From the NCBI GenBank assembly GCA_037975125.1, contig CM075853.1, positions 91,425,794 through 91,489,793 of the forward strand: DNA of 64,000 nt. The letters run 5' to 3'. Within the stretch, counting starts at the first letter, position 1; each line of letters begins with the position of its first letter. This stretch comes from Latrodectus hesperus. Its lineage: Eukaryota; Arthropoda; Arachnida; Araneae; Theridiidae. The position numbers and the translations under genes are program-made. The notes under the pieces are model-generated. The model was given only the letters and a program-made list of their open reading frames with translations. It was not told the origin of the DNA and did not search any database. This document shows positions 1-13,285 of this stretch, piece by piece.

Positions 1-788
1 CACATGCATTTGTTGAGGTACCCATGCAACAGCCTAAAGTGACAGTCTGGTGTGGCTTCACTGCTGATTTCATAATTGGTCCATTTTTTTCGAGGAAGTC
101 ACATAGACAGGTTTCCAAACAGTTTCTGTCACCGGTAAGCGATATCTAGCACTGTTACAGAACAGCATTATTCCTGAACTGCAAGCCCGACAGGCACTCC
201 AAACAGTCACCTTTATGCAAGATGGAGCACCACCTCATATTGCTCTGCCTGTGCAACGCCTGCTACGCTCAACATTTGGGGAGGATCGTATTATCAGTCG
301 CTACTTTAATCACGCATGGCCTCCAAGATCTCCCGATCTCACACCCTGTGACTTTTGGCTGTGGGGCTTCTTGAAGTCAAAAGTGTACAGCGACCAACCG
401 GCATCACTAGCGGCACTGAAAGATGCCCTCCGCCAAAATGTGTCTGCCATAACGCAAGAAATGCTACTAAATGCTGTGAATGGTGTGGTGAATCGTATCA
501 CAGCTTTACTTCTGAATGATGGACATCACATTGAACATTTACTGTAGTAAGTACTAATTAACTGTAATTAATCTGACTTCATTAATCATTGTTTCATTTG
601 TAAATCATCTCTTGTTGCAATAAAACACTATAGCGCCATCTGTTGGTCGCCAACAGAACTATTTTTTTTCATTGCCACACAAAACCCGGTTTATTTTCCA
701 TTCGTTTGGTGCAAACCGCATCTTTGTATCGTGATTCGTTTTCGAATTATTCATTTTTAAAGTTCGTCCTGACTTTTGGATCACCCGG
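1..788 (+). mobile_element. DD4xD Tc1/mariner-superfamily element, right part; left end lies outside the window
   Basis: The block holds the C-terminal half of a transposase (to 547), a short AT-rich trailer, and a right end reading GGATCACCCGG immediately before TATA at 789-792. Read inward from the right, the end begins CCGGGTGATCCAAAAGTC, closely resembling the CAGGGTGATTAT terminus of the intact DD41D element at 57495-59426. A TA at 789-790 fits the usual TA target duplication. The left terminus cannot be seen, so total length and inverted-repeat length are unknown. A motif at 633-646 (GCGCCATCTGTTGG) lies in the trailer and is treated as a separate finding. Confidence 0.8.
3..547 (+). 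pseudogene. DD4xD transposase fragment (catalytic C-terminal half), disrupted
   Basis: Translation in frame 3 from position 3 gives a VTVWCGFTADFIIGPFF stretch. A one-base slip in the T-run near 84-91 moves the reading to frame 2, where a TAG at 104-106 interrupts it. The reading then continues through TGKRYLALLQNSIIPELQ into the open segment at 215-547. This contains MQDGAPPHI (second catalytic Asp) and SPDLTPCDFW (third catalytic Asp), with 42 residues between the two Asp. The closest relative in the window is the intact transposase at 57879-58958, which shares the QDG.PPHIA, RIISRY and WPPRSPDLTP-type blocks. The first catalytic Asp and the DNA-binding domain are outside the window or lost. 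With a frameshift and a stop, this copy cannot make transposase. Confidence 0.85.
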
Positions 789-790
789 TA

Positions 791-3602
791 TATGTAACTA
801 ATTATATCAAAATATAATTTGTCTTTTTTGTTTAAATAAAAATCTTTGGCAAAAACGCTACGAATTTATTCCCCAACCTAATATTTGTGATACTTTTTTA
901 TTAGCAAATGTGTCTTTGTGAATATTTTTACTTCGTTACTTTTATCTATTGTATTTTGATAGAAATGTTTAGAATTATAATTCGACTCCTCATGAAATAG
1001 TATATTATTTTTATTTCATGAAAATTTGACATAATATACTTATTTCATGACATTGTTTGATAAATATATTATTGTAGATATGTTTCGCAATTCATTAAAT
1101 TATAACGAAATTCATAAAATATATTTCTTTTGTTGATTTACGATTAAGGTCAACGAACATGTAAAAATTAATATCAAAATTATAGATATTGTCTCTTAAT
1201 ATAAATTAACTTTTGGAAGTATTTTTTACTATTCAAATAACCATGTATTATCCGAAAGTATATGTTTAAAATACCCAAATACGTATAATTTGTTTTATTT
1301 ATTAATATCAATAGTTCTGCCTTTTCTGATTTAAAGATCTAATTTGTGTTACACGTAATGCATTCTACTATTTTTCTATTTCATTAATTTTGTTAATTTT
1401 TGTATGTATATTCAGATCAGTTGCAGATTTGCATATTTTAATGTTTACTGATCTATTATTAAATATACGTGCATAGTCTACAATAACCTTTAGTATCGAG
1501 GAACGAATACATTTACCAGTTACTCTGTGTTTTGGCTGATCTTTTGAAATACCATAAAGTTTTAATGTAATTGGATCCCTCTTCGAGGCATGAAATATAA
1601 ACAGAATCATAGTAATTAATAATTATTTTATGTAAACTAAGATTACTTCATAATTTACCGTATATATCCTTATATTTATGAATAATGCATGGTGCATTAT
1701 CATACCTCTTATTGTATTGAATTTTTAATATATTTATTTATCATTCTGAAACTTAACTCCAGATATTCAATATTCATAAATATAATATAGGATTAAATCA
1801 TTTATCATTGATGTATTATGTTATCAACATTTTTCCAGATTGTTTTTAGACTTGTATACAATATTCCTGTTTATGAATTTCTGATGAGATATTTTGGCTT
1901 ATTTTTGATATTTGCATACATTTTGTTGCAAATCGTATTTCATTTGTCTTTCGATTATTAGGAATCTTGTATTTAATATTCAGCATTTTTCATATGTTTA
2001 TATTTTTTGTTTAACATGTTTGCGTTGATTCTAACAATTCTGGATTTCTTAAACTCTTAGAACAAAGACAATTCAAAAAAGTAATTAGTCTTTCTGTTAA
2101 ATATAATGGCAAAATTAAAACCAAATTTCCATTTTAAATTATTTTATGTTCTATAATTCAAAATATTTCTCTTAGAATTTAATTTGATTAATTATTTTTT
2201 ATTGAGAGATCAACTGGATAATAACGAAAATAATTAACAATTAGATGTACATTTTTTAATTTATCAAGGTATATTTTTGTTTTCTGAAAATTCATGTTTT
2301 AATAAAAATAATTAAAAAATCTCCTTTTCATTCATTTTTCGTGTTTTTGATTACATGTTTCTATAGTTAAATTGTAATTTCTTATATATTGTATATTTAT
2401 ATACTTTATAAAAGTTTATGAATTTGGTTTTATATTTGTTTATTTAAATTTTAAAAAATTTAAAATAGTTATTATAAGCAGCTATTTATTGCATAAGTAA
2501 GCAATTTTACAAAATGTTAAGCTTCTAACGAGACTTATATTTCTTTTACTAACATCATAAAAATGTTAGATTTAAATTTACTAATTAAAATTTATTATAT
2601 TTATGCTAACTTCAGTGCAATGCGTTAAAAATTTAAGGTTGTGCTGCTTCGTATTTCTTTTATAATAAGCTTGGGGTCTCTAAATAAAATAATCCATTTA
2701 ATTTCTTTTATACACTTTTCCTTGAAGTAATTGAGTTGTTTCTCATGCTGGAAAATAAATTTTGTTAGTATTTATAACCACTTACATGTCTACAGGATAA
2801 TATGTGTAATTTATATTAGAAATACAAATATACATTTACTTTTTACACAAAATTTATTATTTAATAAACTTTAGGATTATATTGAATGTAAATGTGGTCA
2901 AAAACAAATCATAATTTAAGAATTATTATTCCTAAATCTTCAATATTGTTAACTTTTCAGAAAAAAACTATTTAGGAATTGTCTAGAAATAAACATCAAG
3001 GTTTTAAATTGAAGTTAAATATTCAGATAGCATAACTGAATAAAATGCTATTTCTTATTGAATGTATTTTATTTTATTATAAAATTATAATTCATAAAAA
3101 GTTGCTTGAATTTTTTATTAGTTATTGTTAACTTGTTGAACTTCAATTTAATCTATCAAGAGTTCAATTGCAGTCATGCAATCAAATGTTTGTAATGAAT
3201 CCGAATAATGCACTTAAAATTTTAGGCTTTCATAAAACTAAACTATATTATCAAACATGAATTAAATTTCCACAAATCAAGTTTCAAGATGTAATTATTT
3301 CGTACATTTTCCAAAAAAAAGATATTCCAAGAGATTATAGTAAATGTATTCCTTTTTCAATGGCATGGCACTCCACAGTCGGCACTGGCCTACCCTAGAA
3401 ATTTTTCCCGAGGTCAATGTTCTAGCTGCTATAGTTCTACAATTTTTTGTTTTTAATAATATGCCTTTTTTAAGGCTACCTAGCTATCTTAGATTTGATC
3501 TGCTCTTTCTCATTAAAAACTCGTTTGGAGGTACTTCCCAGATCCATGTTAACCGTATGAGAAGTCCATTTTATTCTCTGCTGCTTATTGAAATTTAATG
3601 AT
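791..3602. other. AT-rich DNA without recognisable gene
   Basis: Mostly A/T-rich sequence with short poly-A/T runs. The open frames at 1368-1610 (minus) and 3344-3598 (plus) have no recognisable domain and look like chance openings. Position 3350-3580 is somewhat richer in G+C than its surroundings and might be an old repeat fragment, but I cannot name it. Confidence 0.6.
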
Positions 3603-3654
3603 ATCAGGTTCATTAAATTGAGGGATAAATTTCTCTCAATTTAATGAACTGATG
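3603..3654. repeat. Imperfect inverted repeat (hairpin)
   Basis: The arms at 3603-3622 and 3635-3653 are reverse complements over GTTCATTAAATTGAG plus a flanking ATCA, with a single bulged G in the left arm and a loop of about 12 bases. The phrase TGAGGGATAAATTTCT spanning arm and loop recurs directly downstream (about 3658-3674), so a local duplication is also involved. No transcription signal is evident. Confidence 0.7.
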
Positions 3655-3910
3655 AAAATGAGGGATAAATTTCTAAATTTGATCTTCTGAATCATGCCAC
3701 ATTTTTCTTTATTTCTCCAAAACTACATCTTAAAATCAAAGAGTCTTCTTTTTCAGAACATCAATGTTAATAAAATTATAGTTAAATAAAACTTCTTTAA
3801 TATTTATTTTACAGAGCCAGATGACATATTCGCAAAATCAATCAATAATGGTCTTAATTTAATTATTCAAAATGGAATACGTATCAAAAACGTTCTTTTT
3901 ATAACAAATA

Positions 3911-4052
3911 TAGATCATTGTATCACAACTATAGATCACTGTATCACAACTATAGATCACTGTATCACAACTATAGATCATTGTATCACAACTATAGATC
4001 ATTGTATTACAACTATAGATCACTGTATCTCAACTATAAGTCACTGTATGAC
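3911..4052. repeat. 21-bp minisatellite, about 7 units
   Basis: The unit TAGATCAYTGTATCACAACT begins at 3911, 3932, 3953, 3974, 3995, 4016 and, degenerated, 4037, giving an exact 21-base spacing. Early units are nearly identical; the last two drift (TATTACAAC, TATCTCAAC, TAAGTCACTG). It has no coding content. Confidence 0.9.
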
Positions 4053-7000
4053 TTTTCTTCTCAATTTTCCTTCGCTTATCCACCTAATCTCTTGTAAACC
4101 CAGTTTATCAATTCTACACTCAACCAGTTATTCAATTAGCTTTTGCAGCACTTTATTTCTATATAAAGATTGACTATTTTATGATCAATTCTCATAAAAT
4201 AACAAGTCATTTAGAATCTTTACAAAATATCTCCTTGAAGTCAGCTCGAATTTAATTTCTTTTTCAGATTTTGTAACAATGGGATTTTTACAGTGTAATA
4301 TTGTTAGCCGAAAGCCCAATCCCCAGCATGGTGAAGTAATCTCCAGATATAATTACAGAGGCAGTGTGTTTGACTATATCCACATGCGTGAAGTATCTAT
4401 TTTAGTCACCTCTTACGACATATATAAGCTATATTTGAACTATTCCGTTTAATATAATAAATGTTGACGTTAATTATTAAATTTTGGAAATATATTTATA
4501 GTTTAAAAATAAACTACATCCAAAGGAAATAAAAAAATATATATCCATAATGTTTTGATAAACTAATATATTTTTGAGCTTTAGTTATAACATGAGCAAA
4601 ATATTATTTATAAGATTAAATGCATAGGTAAATATATATTGACATTTGTTTTTAAATGAAATATTTTTATCAAATATTAATATTTATTTTTATTAAATTT
4701 AAGTTTCTGAAGCAATTATTACCAAACAATACTTAAATTTCTATATCTATTAATTTTAATTTAGAAGATAATTTTGAGCTTAAAGGAAAATGCTTAAAAA
4801 TACAAAATATACATTTATAAAATTATATTGCTCATAAAATGCCATTTAAGGTTATTTAAACTTGAGTAATTATAAATAGGTATTGCATATATTAATTAAT
4901 GTTCAATATTTTTTCAAATAAAATAAATTTAAATTTACTATATTTATATTCAGTTTAAATTCTTTTGTTAACTAGAAATAAATTATATGCTTGAAATTTT
5001 AGCATAAAATGTTTATACAGAAAGCAATTACAGTATATTTATTTTTTAACTTGAAAATAATTTCTAAATAGGAAAGATTTGCATTCAAATGTACTAAATT
5101 GAACTATTAACAATTTGTATATTTTAAATAAAAATATTGGCTGAATTTTGTTCCATTTGAATAGACGTTTTTAAAATTATCACTTCTTTTTTGATGCTGT
5201 GTTGGTAATAAATTCTCGAACATAATAACGCATATAGAACTGTAAGTTAGAACAAGGTTGTGATTATTTACTTAAAACAATGTGCAGAATATTGAATTTT
5301 CTTTTTGTTGATTCTTCCATTGATTAGATTACCAATAAATTTTTACTGCCTACTATATACTAGAGAAGGAACTGCATAACTTATAGCATTGAAATACAGA
5401 CTGATAAAACATATATAATAAAAATATTAAAGTTATAAAAATTATTTATGCCATTATAATTTATAAAATTAATAGTTTTTCCTTAAAATTAAATTTAAAG
5501 TTAATTCAAAAGGGTTGCTTAAATTAACCTTAGAGATGAACTAAACAAATACGCATATTCTTATGAAAGTGGATTAAAGAAAGGACTCATTTTTACAATC
5601 TTACAGCAAATAGTTTATAGTTCATTATTTTTAATTCCATATTTTACGTAATATTCATGCAAAGTTAGTTTTATGTTACTTGATATTTTTACAATTATAA
5701 ATGTGAATTATAACTTGTTATATATCTTAATACTGGTGAGACAAGAGAATTTGGATGCATTTCCATTTCTTATTCTAATAAATCTTAATTTACTTTGAAA
5801 CTTTTATATATCTTTAATTTTATTCATTTATAATTCTGTATCATAATTCTGATTAACTCTAATGTTTTACAATGGAATGCTAATTAATATTTTAAGCATC
5901 GAAAATAAATTTTTTATGGGTGTTTCTAATATTTTAAAAGGTTAGTATCTTTTAAAGATATTTCCAAATCTTAATTCATAAATAACAAAATTTTTTTAAA
6001 CATTTCACATTTAAAATCTCAACAATGATTCATTAAATTTATATAGCTATGTTAACATATATAATATACACTATTCAGGTTATTTTTATGTAAGTATGCA
6101 AATTAAAATGAATGCTGATTTCAGCGTAAACTATTCAATAGACTGTCAAATGTTTTTATAATGATAAGATGAGTTTTGAATAATTTATATTTTACAGAAA
6201 TTTTATCTTTTGCATTTAAATTCGTTTCGCTAAATTATTTTTTTCTCTTATGAAGTCTAGCATAATATTAAATGATTAAATAGTAGGCATTGTCGTATAT
6301 TTAAAATTATTTTCAAAGCTTATTCTTTTCGACCAGCTTTTATATGAAAAACATTTAATTTGGCATTGAAAACTATAAAACGGAAATTTCTTTTGATATG
6401 TAGATGTAATAAGATGTGCCATATTATTACAAATTTTGTTTAAAAAATCTGTAACTTTAAAAGTGTTAATAATTTAAAAGAAGAAAGTAATTGTAATTTA
6501 CTTATTTTAGATTTGAAAAATGTTAAACTATTTTAAATATAATTTATCAAAATATGAATATTTATGTTTTCATAACAGTTTTGCATAAGTGGGTAGTAAA
6601 ACTGATAATGAAAATTTTCATTAAGTACATAGTTGTTTTTAGAACAGAATTAAAACAAAATATTACGATAAGCTGACTAATTTTATCAAGTAATTTATTA
6701 GTTTTAACATTATATTTAAATGTAATATTTAAAACTTATTTAAAAATGCGTTTGCACATATATTTACATAAGTATAAATACTTAGGATATATTTTAAAAC
6801 ATATTATAGCTTATACCCAAAAGACATCATTTTTCTTTTATTACAAATTTATTGTCTTTTAGACAAATGCATTTTTCGTAAGAATAAAGCCAAGAGAAAG
6901 AGAAAACAACTTTTCTTTGCTTTATTTACTGTTTATACTCTCATATCATAAAACATAAACAGCAGGAGAAAAATATCTTGTCTGGTTGAATAGCATTTCT

Positions 7001-7955
7001 AAGCACTCATACATTTTTATAAGTTGTGATTTACATCATAAGGTAGAATGTTGAAGATTCTAGATGTTTTATAATATATGATTTAAAATAATCTCAGAAT
7101 AATGCATAAGGAAAACACTTTTGTGTCACAAACTAAAGAATATATTCCTGTTTAACTTTTGCTTGTAAAGGAAATTATACCAAATTTTGAAATTCATGTA
7201 TAAGATTATAGCTGTAAACATTGGTTTCCAAAGAAAAATGCTTTTCAATGGTTTTAATGGGATTTATAAATTTTATTTCATTCGTATTACATTTAAACTA
7301 ATTATTTCATAATCCTTAATCTTTTTAGCATTGCAGTTAAATATATCCTGAATAGATATATCACTTGTTATTCAGTTATTTAAATTTTATTAAATAATAT
7401 CTTATCTTATCAATTCATGTAAATCAGTATCTACTGATAAACTATTTATCTAATCACTGGCATTAGTTTAGTTACACATAATTTTATAGGTAATAAAATT
7501 ATTTTAAATAGTTTTAAATTTTTCAATGCTTTTTATTCAAAAAACATTTTTGAGTGCGGTAATAAATTTTATTTTATAAAATGAATATTAAACACTATTA
7601 GTTAAAATTTAAGTCAGACTGATAGCTTGTAATGCTTCGAAATAAAATATTCTAACTACATTATTAAGAATTCCATTTTAATTATGGGATTTAAAAAGAT
7701 ATGGGGTTTTCTGTAGAGTTTATATTTTAATTATATTAATTTAATTCAAAATTTGTAAATAATATTGTTCTAAACAAAGTCATACGATTTGAAATTAATC
7801 AGTAATTTTCATGTATTATGCCCTCATTCATAATAAAAGAGCTAACTGATATTTTGAACAAAACTTTTTATCTTAAATCTTCTTAGTCATTGTTTGTCTT
7901 CCAGTTGATAAGGCAACATATAATATTTTAGATTAATGAATTTGTGTAATGATAA
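4053..7955. other. AT-rich DNA, no gene seen
   Basis: Long A/T-rich stretch with no open frame over 60 codons and no repeat that I can recognise. It could equally be intergenic or intronic. Confidence 0.6.
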
Positions 7956-8025
7956 GCCCAGTGGCTTAGTGGTAGTGTTTCATGCTTCTAAAGCACAGGT
8001 CCTAGGTTCAATCCTCGGGCTGGGC
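7956..8025 (+). promoter_or_regulatory. tRNA-like head with internal Pol III A and B boxes
   Basis: GCCCAG at the start pairs with CTGGGC at 8020-8025, as in an acceptor stem. TGGCTTAGTGGTAG (7962-7975) fits a tRNA A box and GGTTCAATCC (8005-8014) fits a B box. The middle, around TGCTTCTAAAGCA, would give a CTA-type anticodon on a short stem, so I read this as a SINE promoter and not as a working tRNA. Confidence 0.75.
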
Positions 8026-8231
8026 AAGGTCGATTCAGCCTTTAGCCCCTTCAGTGGGTCGATAAACAGAGTAACAAGCATGCTTGGGAACTAAACACTG
8101 GTGTTTTTGCGTTAGGCTGACCACCTAATCGGGACATATGCTTCGCACCCCAGGGCCTCTCGGTCATGAAAACAGAAATGGGCACTGTAGGTTTTTTGTG
8201 TGGCCTACATGGGCTGTCATGCCACAGAGTT
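7956..8231 (+). mobile_element. tRNA-derived SINE, family A, copy 1 (with tRNA head)
   Basis: A 70-base tRNA-like head (7956-8025) is followed by a G+C-richer body that recurs at 16903-17080 and, inverted, at 35004-35160. Shared body landmarks are CCTTCAGTG, a GAGTA.CAAGCATGCTTGG block, a GGGCACTGTAGG block and the end GTCRTGYCACAGAGTTT. Only this copy keeps the tRNA head; the other two start inside the body, as expected of 5'-truncated retroposons. I did not find an exact target duplication. It is transcribed by RNA polymerase III if functional. Confidence 0.85.
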
Positions 8232-11200
8232 TGCAGAGAAGTTATAATGGTTTTTTTTAATTTGTAGTCAAATATAAGAATTTGGAATTTTCATGCTAAT
8301 AATAGATATTTATTAACGATTATAAACTTAAAAACACTGTTTAGAGTTAATTTGAATTATCTATAAGTATATAAATTAGCACTTCAGAGGAATAGTTAAA
8401 CCCATTTCAGTGTTTCATTCAGACCTTTCATAATTAATTAATAATTCATTTCAAGAAAAGTGAATATTATTATTAATTCTCAAAGTCTTCTAAAGTTTAC
8501 TGAGATTAGATATTCTATATTAATCTAAATACTTCCATTATTTTCTTATGAAATGAAACTAAATTTAAAGACTTAACTGTTAAAAAATAATCAGAATTAT
8601 GTATATATGTTTTCTTTTCAGTCACCAAATATTTCATATAAATAGACGTGACATTCAATTATTCTGAAAATATTTCAGAGCTAATGAGAAAATATTATTA
8701 ATACACTTAATTATAAAATAGTAGTAATGAACTTTTATATAAAGATGTTAATTACAAATTAACAATTTGCATTTATTCAAATTGAAAATTATGAAAATAA
8801 AAAATATTGACTAAATTATTGATTTTTAGCCAATACTCAATTCTATTTTTTCTAACTTGCAAAAAGTCCCCAGTTTTATCTATTTCCTCGTTTTCTCGTA
8901 TTATGAATCCAAAATAAGAATAAATATATATGATTGTTATATTAAAATTTTCAATTTTATAGCAACCATGACATTTATTTTATTTTAGTTTCTGTAAATA
9001 AAAATGGTCTTTGAAAGGTATATAACAATCAAAGAAATTATTTATAACTTGTCAATTTATTAATATTATGTTTATCGTTATTGGCTTGTTTTCACTAATA
9101 GCCATGTTTTTGAAGTTTTGTGTAATGTTTTCATTTGTTATTTTGTATGAACCTGTTTTTTCTTGTACAAGAATGATTTAAATAAGAAAACTCAGCCTAT
9201 TTTAAATTCAAATAGTTTTATTAATTTTTGTTACACTTTCAAATTACCGAAATATTTATACAAATATTAATGCTTTAAGTTCATTAGTATTACTTTTAGC
9301 CTTAAGCAATTTCGATTTCAGGACATAAACTTCATTTGATTTTATCCCCGGATGTGTAGAAAGTTTGAATAAACTTGAGAATAACTTTAAGTTATGAGCT
9401 AATTAATTTGCAGCCTCACACATGTGATGAAGTTGACAGAAGCTAATGACATTCATCTTGAAAATTGCTTAATTATAATATCAGTAAGATCTGATGCACA
9501 TAACAATCAGTTTTCTTTATTACAAAGACTTTCTCTTTCCCCAAGAGTTTGAATAGTTTCATCATCACTTGTTTGTAACAGATATTGTTTCAAAATCAAC
9601 CTATCAGAAGAGCTTAGCATATTAATCATTACCAAATATTACTTTAAGTTAAGTATTATAATGCATATTTATTCAGAGACACTTTAAATTCAATATTAAA
9701 TAAATGTTTTCTTGTTTAATTTTAAAATGCATTTTGTAATCAATAACAAACTTTAACTTAGGATTTTGTAATTTGTGATTAAAAATACCAAATAAGAATT
9801 GGTTTAAACATATTTCATATTAATAATTTTAATTAATATTGATATTTTTATCATTCAGTAGCTATTAACAAACATTAATTCAGATTTTTTTATAATTGAC
9901 TCCTCTTATTTTTATTTGTGATTAAAATGCTAAACTTTTTATTTTAATTGCAAATAATTTCTCATATAATTCACATTTAATTTCTATAACCACCAAATTT
10001 TATTTTGCCCGATAATGGTCTCTTATGTTTTCAAGGTATTTTTTTGATTTCCATTCTAAATAAATAAGTCCTAATTATTAATATATTTCATTTTGATTGT
10101 CGTAATCATTTGAAGAAAAAGAAAACGTATATCTTAATTTGAAGTAAGCGTACAATTTAAAATTAAGATTATTTGTTATATAAATCGAAATATTTTATAT
10201 ATTTATTTTCCCTGAAAATGTTTTTTAAATGTAATAAAAATTGTCCTTAAAAGATAAAAACGAAGACAAATATTTGAAAATATTTAGTACAACTTGCATT
10301 ACGATAATTTATTGTAAATATAGCAATGGAAAAATTTGTCGAAGAATAATATTAATACTTGTTTATGATATACAATTAGATTTGTAGTTTAAAGTTTAGT
10401 TAGATTATTTGCAGAAATTGTAAAATAATTTACTGTTGTTTAATCAATTATTATATTTTAAAAGAAGAAAAATATTAAAATACAGCAAAACCCATCGGTT
10501 TTGTATTAAAAACTATGATAATCATTTATTCTAGAGAGAAAGATGTTCAAATTTTTTACATAGATTTTATAGAATTTTATACAATTACACTATTAAAATT
10601 GTACTAATTTCAAAAAACTTTCAACATTTTTAATGAAAAATTTGTCAAATTTTTAATTAATAAAGTTAAATTATTAAATATAACAAGGGAAACGTAGAAT
10701 AAAAGGAAAGTTTTCCCCAACTTTTGGAAGCTGAATAATGTTTAATTGTAAAACTTTACCCATATTTTTATTAATTAGTTTATAAAGAGGATACCTGTGT
10801 CCTATAAATAAATAATTCTCTTTTTGTGGAATTAAAATATGTTACTAAAAAGATCTCTCAAACTTACTTAAAAGTCTTATATTTTCTCATAGTCACGAAG
10901 GATTAATGATTTCTTATTGGTATAAAACTGCACAAAAGAAAAGGATTTTAAACTAAAGTAATAATACCAAGAAAGATAAGAATTTCAAGTAAATCTTTGA
11001 TACACTACTTATTTTCAAATAAAATTTATTCTAAGCAATTGTAATTATTATTTAATTTTACTTCAAAGTACATGCTGAAAAATAAGTGGTATGTATTGAA
11101 CATAAGAAATTAAATACAAATATTAAATAAGAATATTATGTACTGCACGTTTTTATTTCAAGTAATAATTTCAGGAGCAAAACAGAAATATACACATTTG

Positions 11201-11780
11201 ATAAAATCAAAACAAAATAATTAAAAAGACTTTTGTCAAGTAGCTCAAACATAAATGCTTTGATTTTGTAGGTAATTTTACATAATGACATTTGTTATTT
11301 CGGTGAAATTTTACTAGAAACTAACAAGCTGTGTTGTAATCTTTCCAGTATTTATTGACTGTTCCTACCTTTAATAAGATATTTTGACAAAGTCTCATAT
11401 AACAGTCAATTTCATAAGTACTCTCTGCTCAGATTTTTAAGTATTTATTTTTAAAAACTATGAGTTTCTCAGGAATAAATTTACCGAAATGTATTAAAAT
11501 ATTTCACACAGTTCATTAGAAAATATCCTCTCCATAATAAACTTTCAAAAATAAGCTTATTATTGAGCGGATATCTTCTTTAAGAATTAATAAGATAATT
11601 CTTTAAGAAATATTACTTGAATAAATCAGTTGGCATTATAATAATTTGCTCTGAAAAATGTTATCTTTGTAAAACAGTATTGTAAATAACAGAACTGATA
11701 TAGGGTATTTTTCGACCGAAAATAATTTCAAAAGAAAATTCTTTCGGAACATTTGTTTTATGTCTTTTATTCGGCTTTTG
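8232..11780. other. AT-rich DNA, no gene seen
   Basis: No open frame or repeat that I can name in this stretch. Confidence 0.6.
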
Positions 11781-11787
11781 ATACCAA

Positions 11788-12025
11788 CTATAATAAAAAA
11801 GACTTAAAATTCAAGTGATATTCACTAAAATGTGATTTTTCCATCAGACATGTCTCTAAAGCCAATTTTCCGCTTTCTACTTTAAGCAAGGTTAGATAAA
11901 CCGAAAACCGTTGTCTAGACAGTAAATATATAACTAGATTGCTTTGATTTTGTGATACATTGATTGAGTTAAACAATTCATGGATAGAGAAAAAGGCCTT
12001 CTGGCCATCTGCCATTTGCTCTTTC
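11788..12025 (-). CDS. Possible terminal exon of an unknown gene (speculative)
   Basis: On the minus strand a good splice-acceptor-like sequence (pyrimidine-rich, ending ATGTTCTAG) sits at about 12026-12045. It is followed at once by an open stretch that begins Lys-Glu-Gln-Met-Ala-Asp-Gly-Gln-Lys and runs 78 codons to a stop at 11788-11790. The predicted peptide is of mixed composition (HELFNSINVSQ, SRQRFSVYLTLLKVES), less Lys/Asn/Ile/Phe-dominated than the chance frames around it. I recognise no domain. A chance opening remains likely in DNA this AT-rich, and no partner exon is visible upstream. Confidence 0.2.
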
Positions 12026-12045
12026 TAGAACATAAAAGAAACAGA

Positions 12046-13285
12046 GTTACATATTAAGATAGCATTGCGAGTTTAAGAAAAACATTGTGTACTTGTGCTA
12101 TTTACCAACAAATCAAAGCTTTACTGAATCTACTTGAAATCAGTTGCTACATTTTTTAACAAAATCTAATTCGAATGCTGTTATAATTATCCAGAATATA
12201 ACACAAATATGCTGATTTAAGAAATTATTGCTATGACAGTTAAAAATAATTAGATCTCAAATATAAAAATTCTTTAAATTTCATAAAAATAATTTTTTTT
12301 ATTGTGTGAGCAAAGCTGCAAGTGATAATTTTAAAATGAAGATCATTTCAGATTTGTTAATTTTAACTTTATTTAATTTGTCTTGCTTTCAGAACTTCCA
12401 AATCATAATATAATATAATGATTACTTTTTTATGATTTCGAGTTTCATCAAAAATGATTTTGATGATTATTTATTTGGAGATTTTTTTGTATTAAACATT
12501 AAATAGCGCTGAAAGTTAGCATTTATAACTAAAATTTTATTTTATTCTAAATTTACTAAAATTAAAATTTATTATATAAACTAATTTAATTATATATACT
12601 AATCATATATACTAATATTTATTTACGATACTAAAATTTTGTAATATTAAAATTTTAATGTATTATATTTTTCGCTTACCACAAACTATCGCATGCGCTG
12701 TTTAACATAATACTCTACTTTATTTTTTATTTGGATTTGTTTTGATACTCTGAGATTTTAATTAAATTTAAGAAATCAGTCTTTTTATTACATATAAAAC
12801 CTTAAAATATATATTTCTATTATCACCATTGAAATAAAACTATACAGATGAAATATGATGTAAATATTTTCGGAGAAGTTTTAAATTATAAAAAAGAACA
12901 TAAAAACATTTATTTTATTTCCCTAATTTTATTTTAACATTTTATACAGCATTCGTTTTAATAATTAACAACAATATCAATTTTTGGAATTTTGGTAAGG
13001 AATAATTTTAAAGCTACCTAATTTCTTTCAAGATTTAATCTTGAATACTTTTGGAGATTCTATTTATTCATTTGTCGTCTCTACTTTAATAAAATGAAGA
13101 ATTAATAAATTTTTTAACAGCGTGTCAAAAGCTTTCAATATAAATAGATGCAAATCCAGATTCATACTAATAATTTACATGCCACAAAAAATTAGATTTG
13201 TTGATTTCTTTTATTACGCATGTAATTCAAGATTATGAAGTAGATTTCAGAGTTTTAAATATAGAATTTCTTTTACTACTCAATT
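12046..13285. other. AT-rich DNA, no gene seen
   Basis: Only short A/T-rich simple sequence is visible. Confidence 0.6.

Noticed and set aside
3911..4052. CRISPR-like array of evenly spaced repeats
   Set aside because: The 21-bp units are contiguous with no unique spacers, and the sequence context is a eukaryotic genome; it is a minisatellite.
7956..8025. A functional tRNA gene
   Set aside because: The anticodon stem is weak, the anticodon would be CTA, and the sequence is fused to a body that recurs elsewhere; a SINE head explains it.
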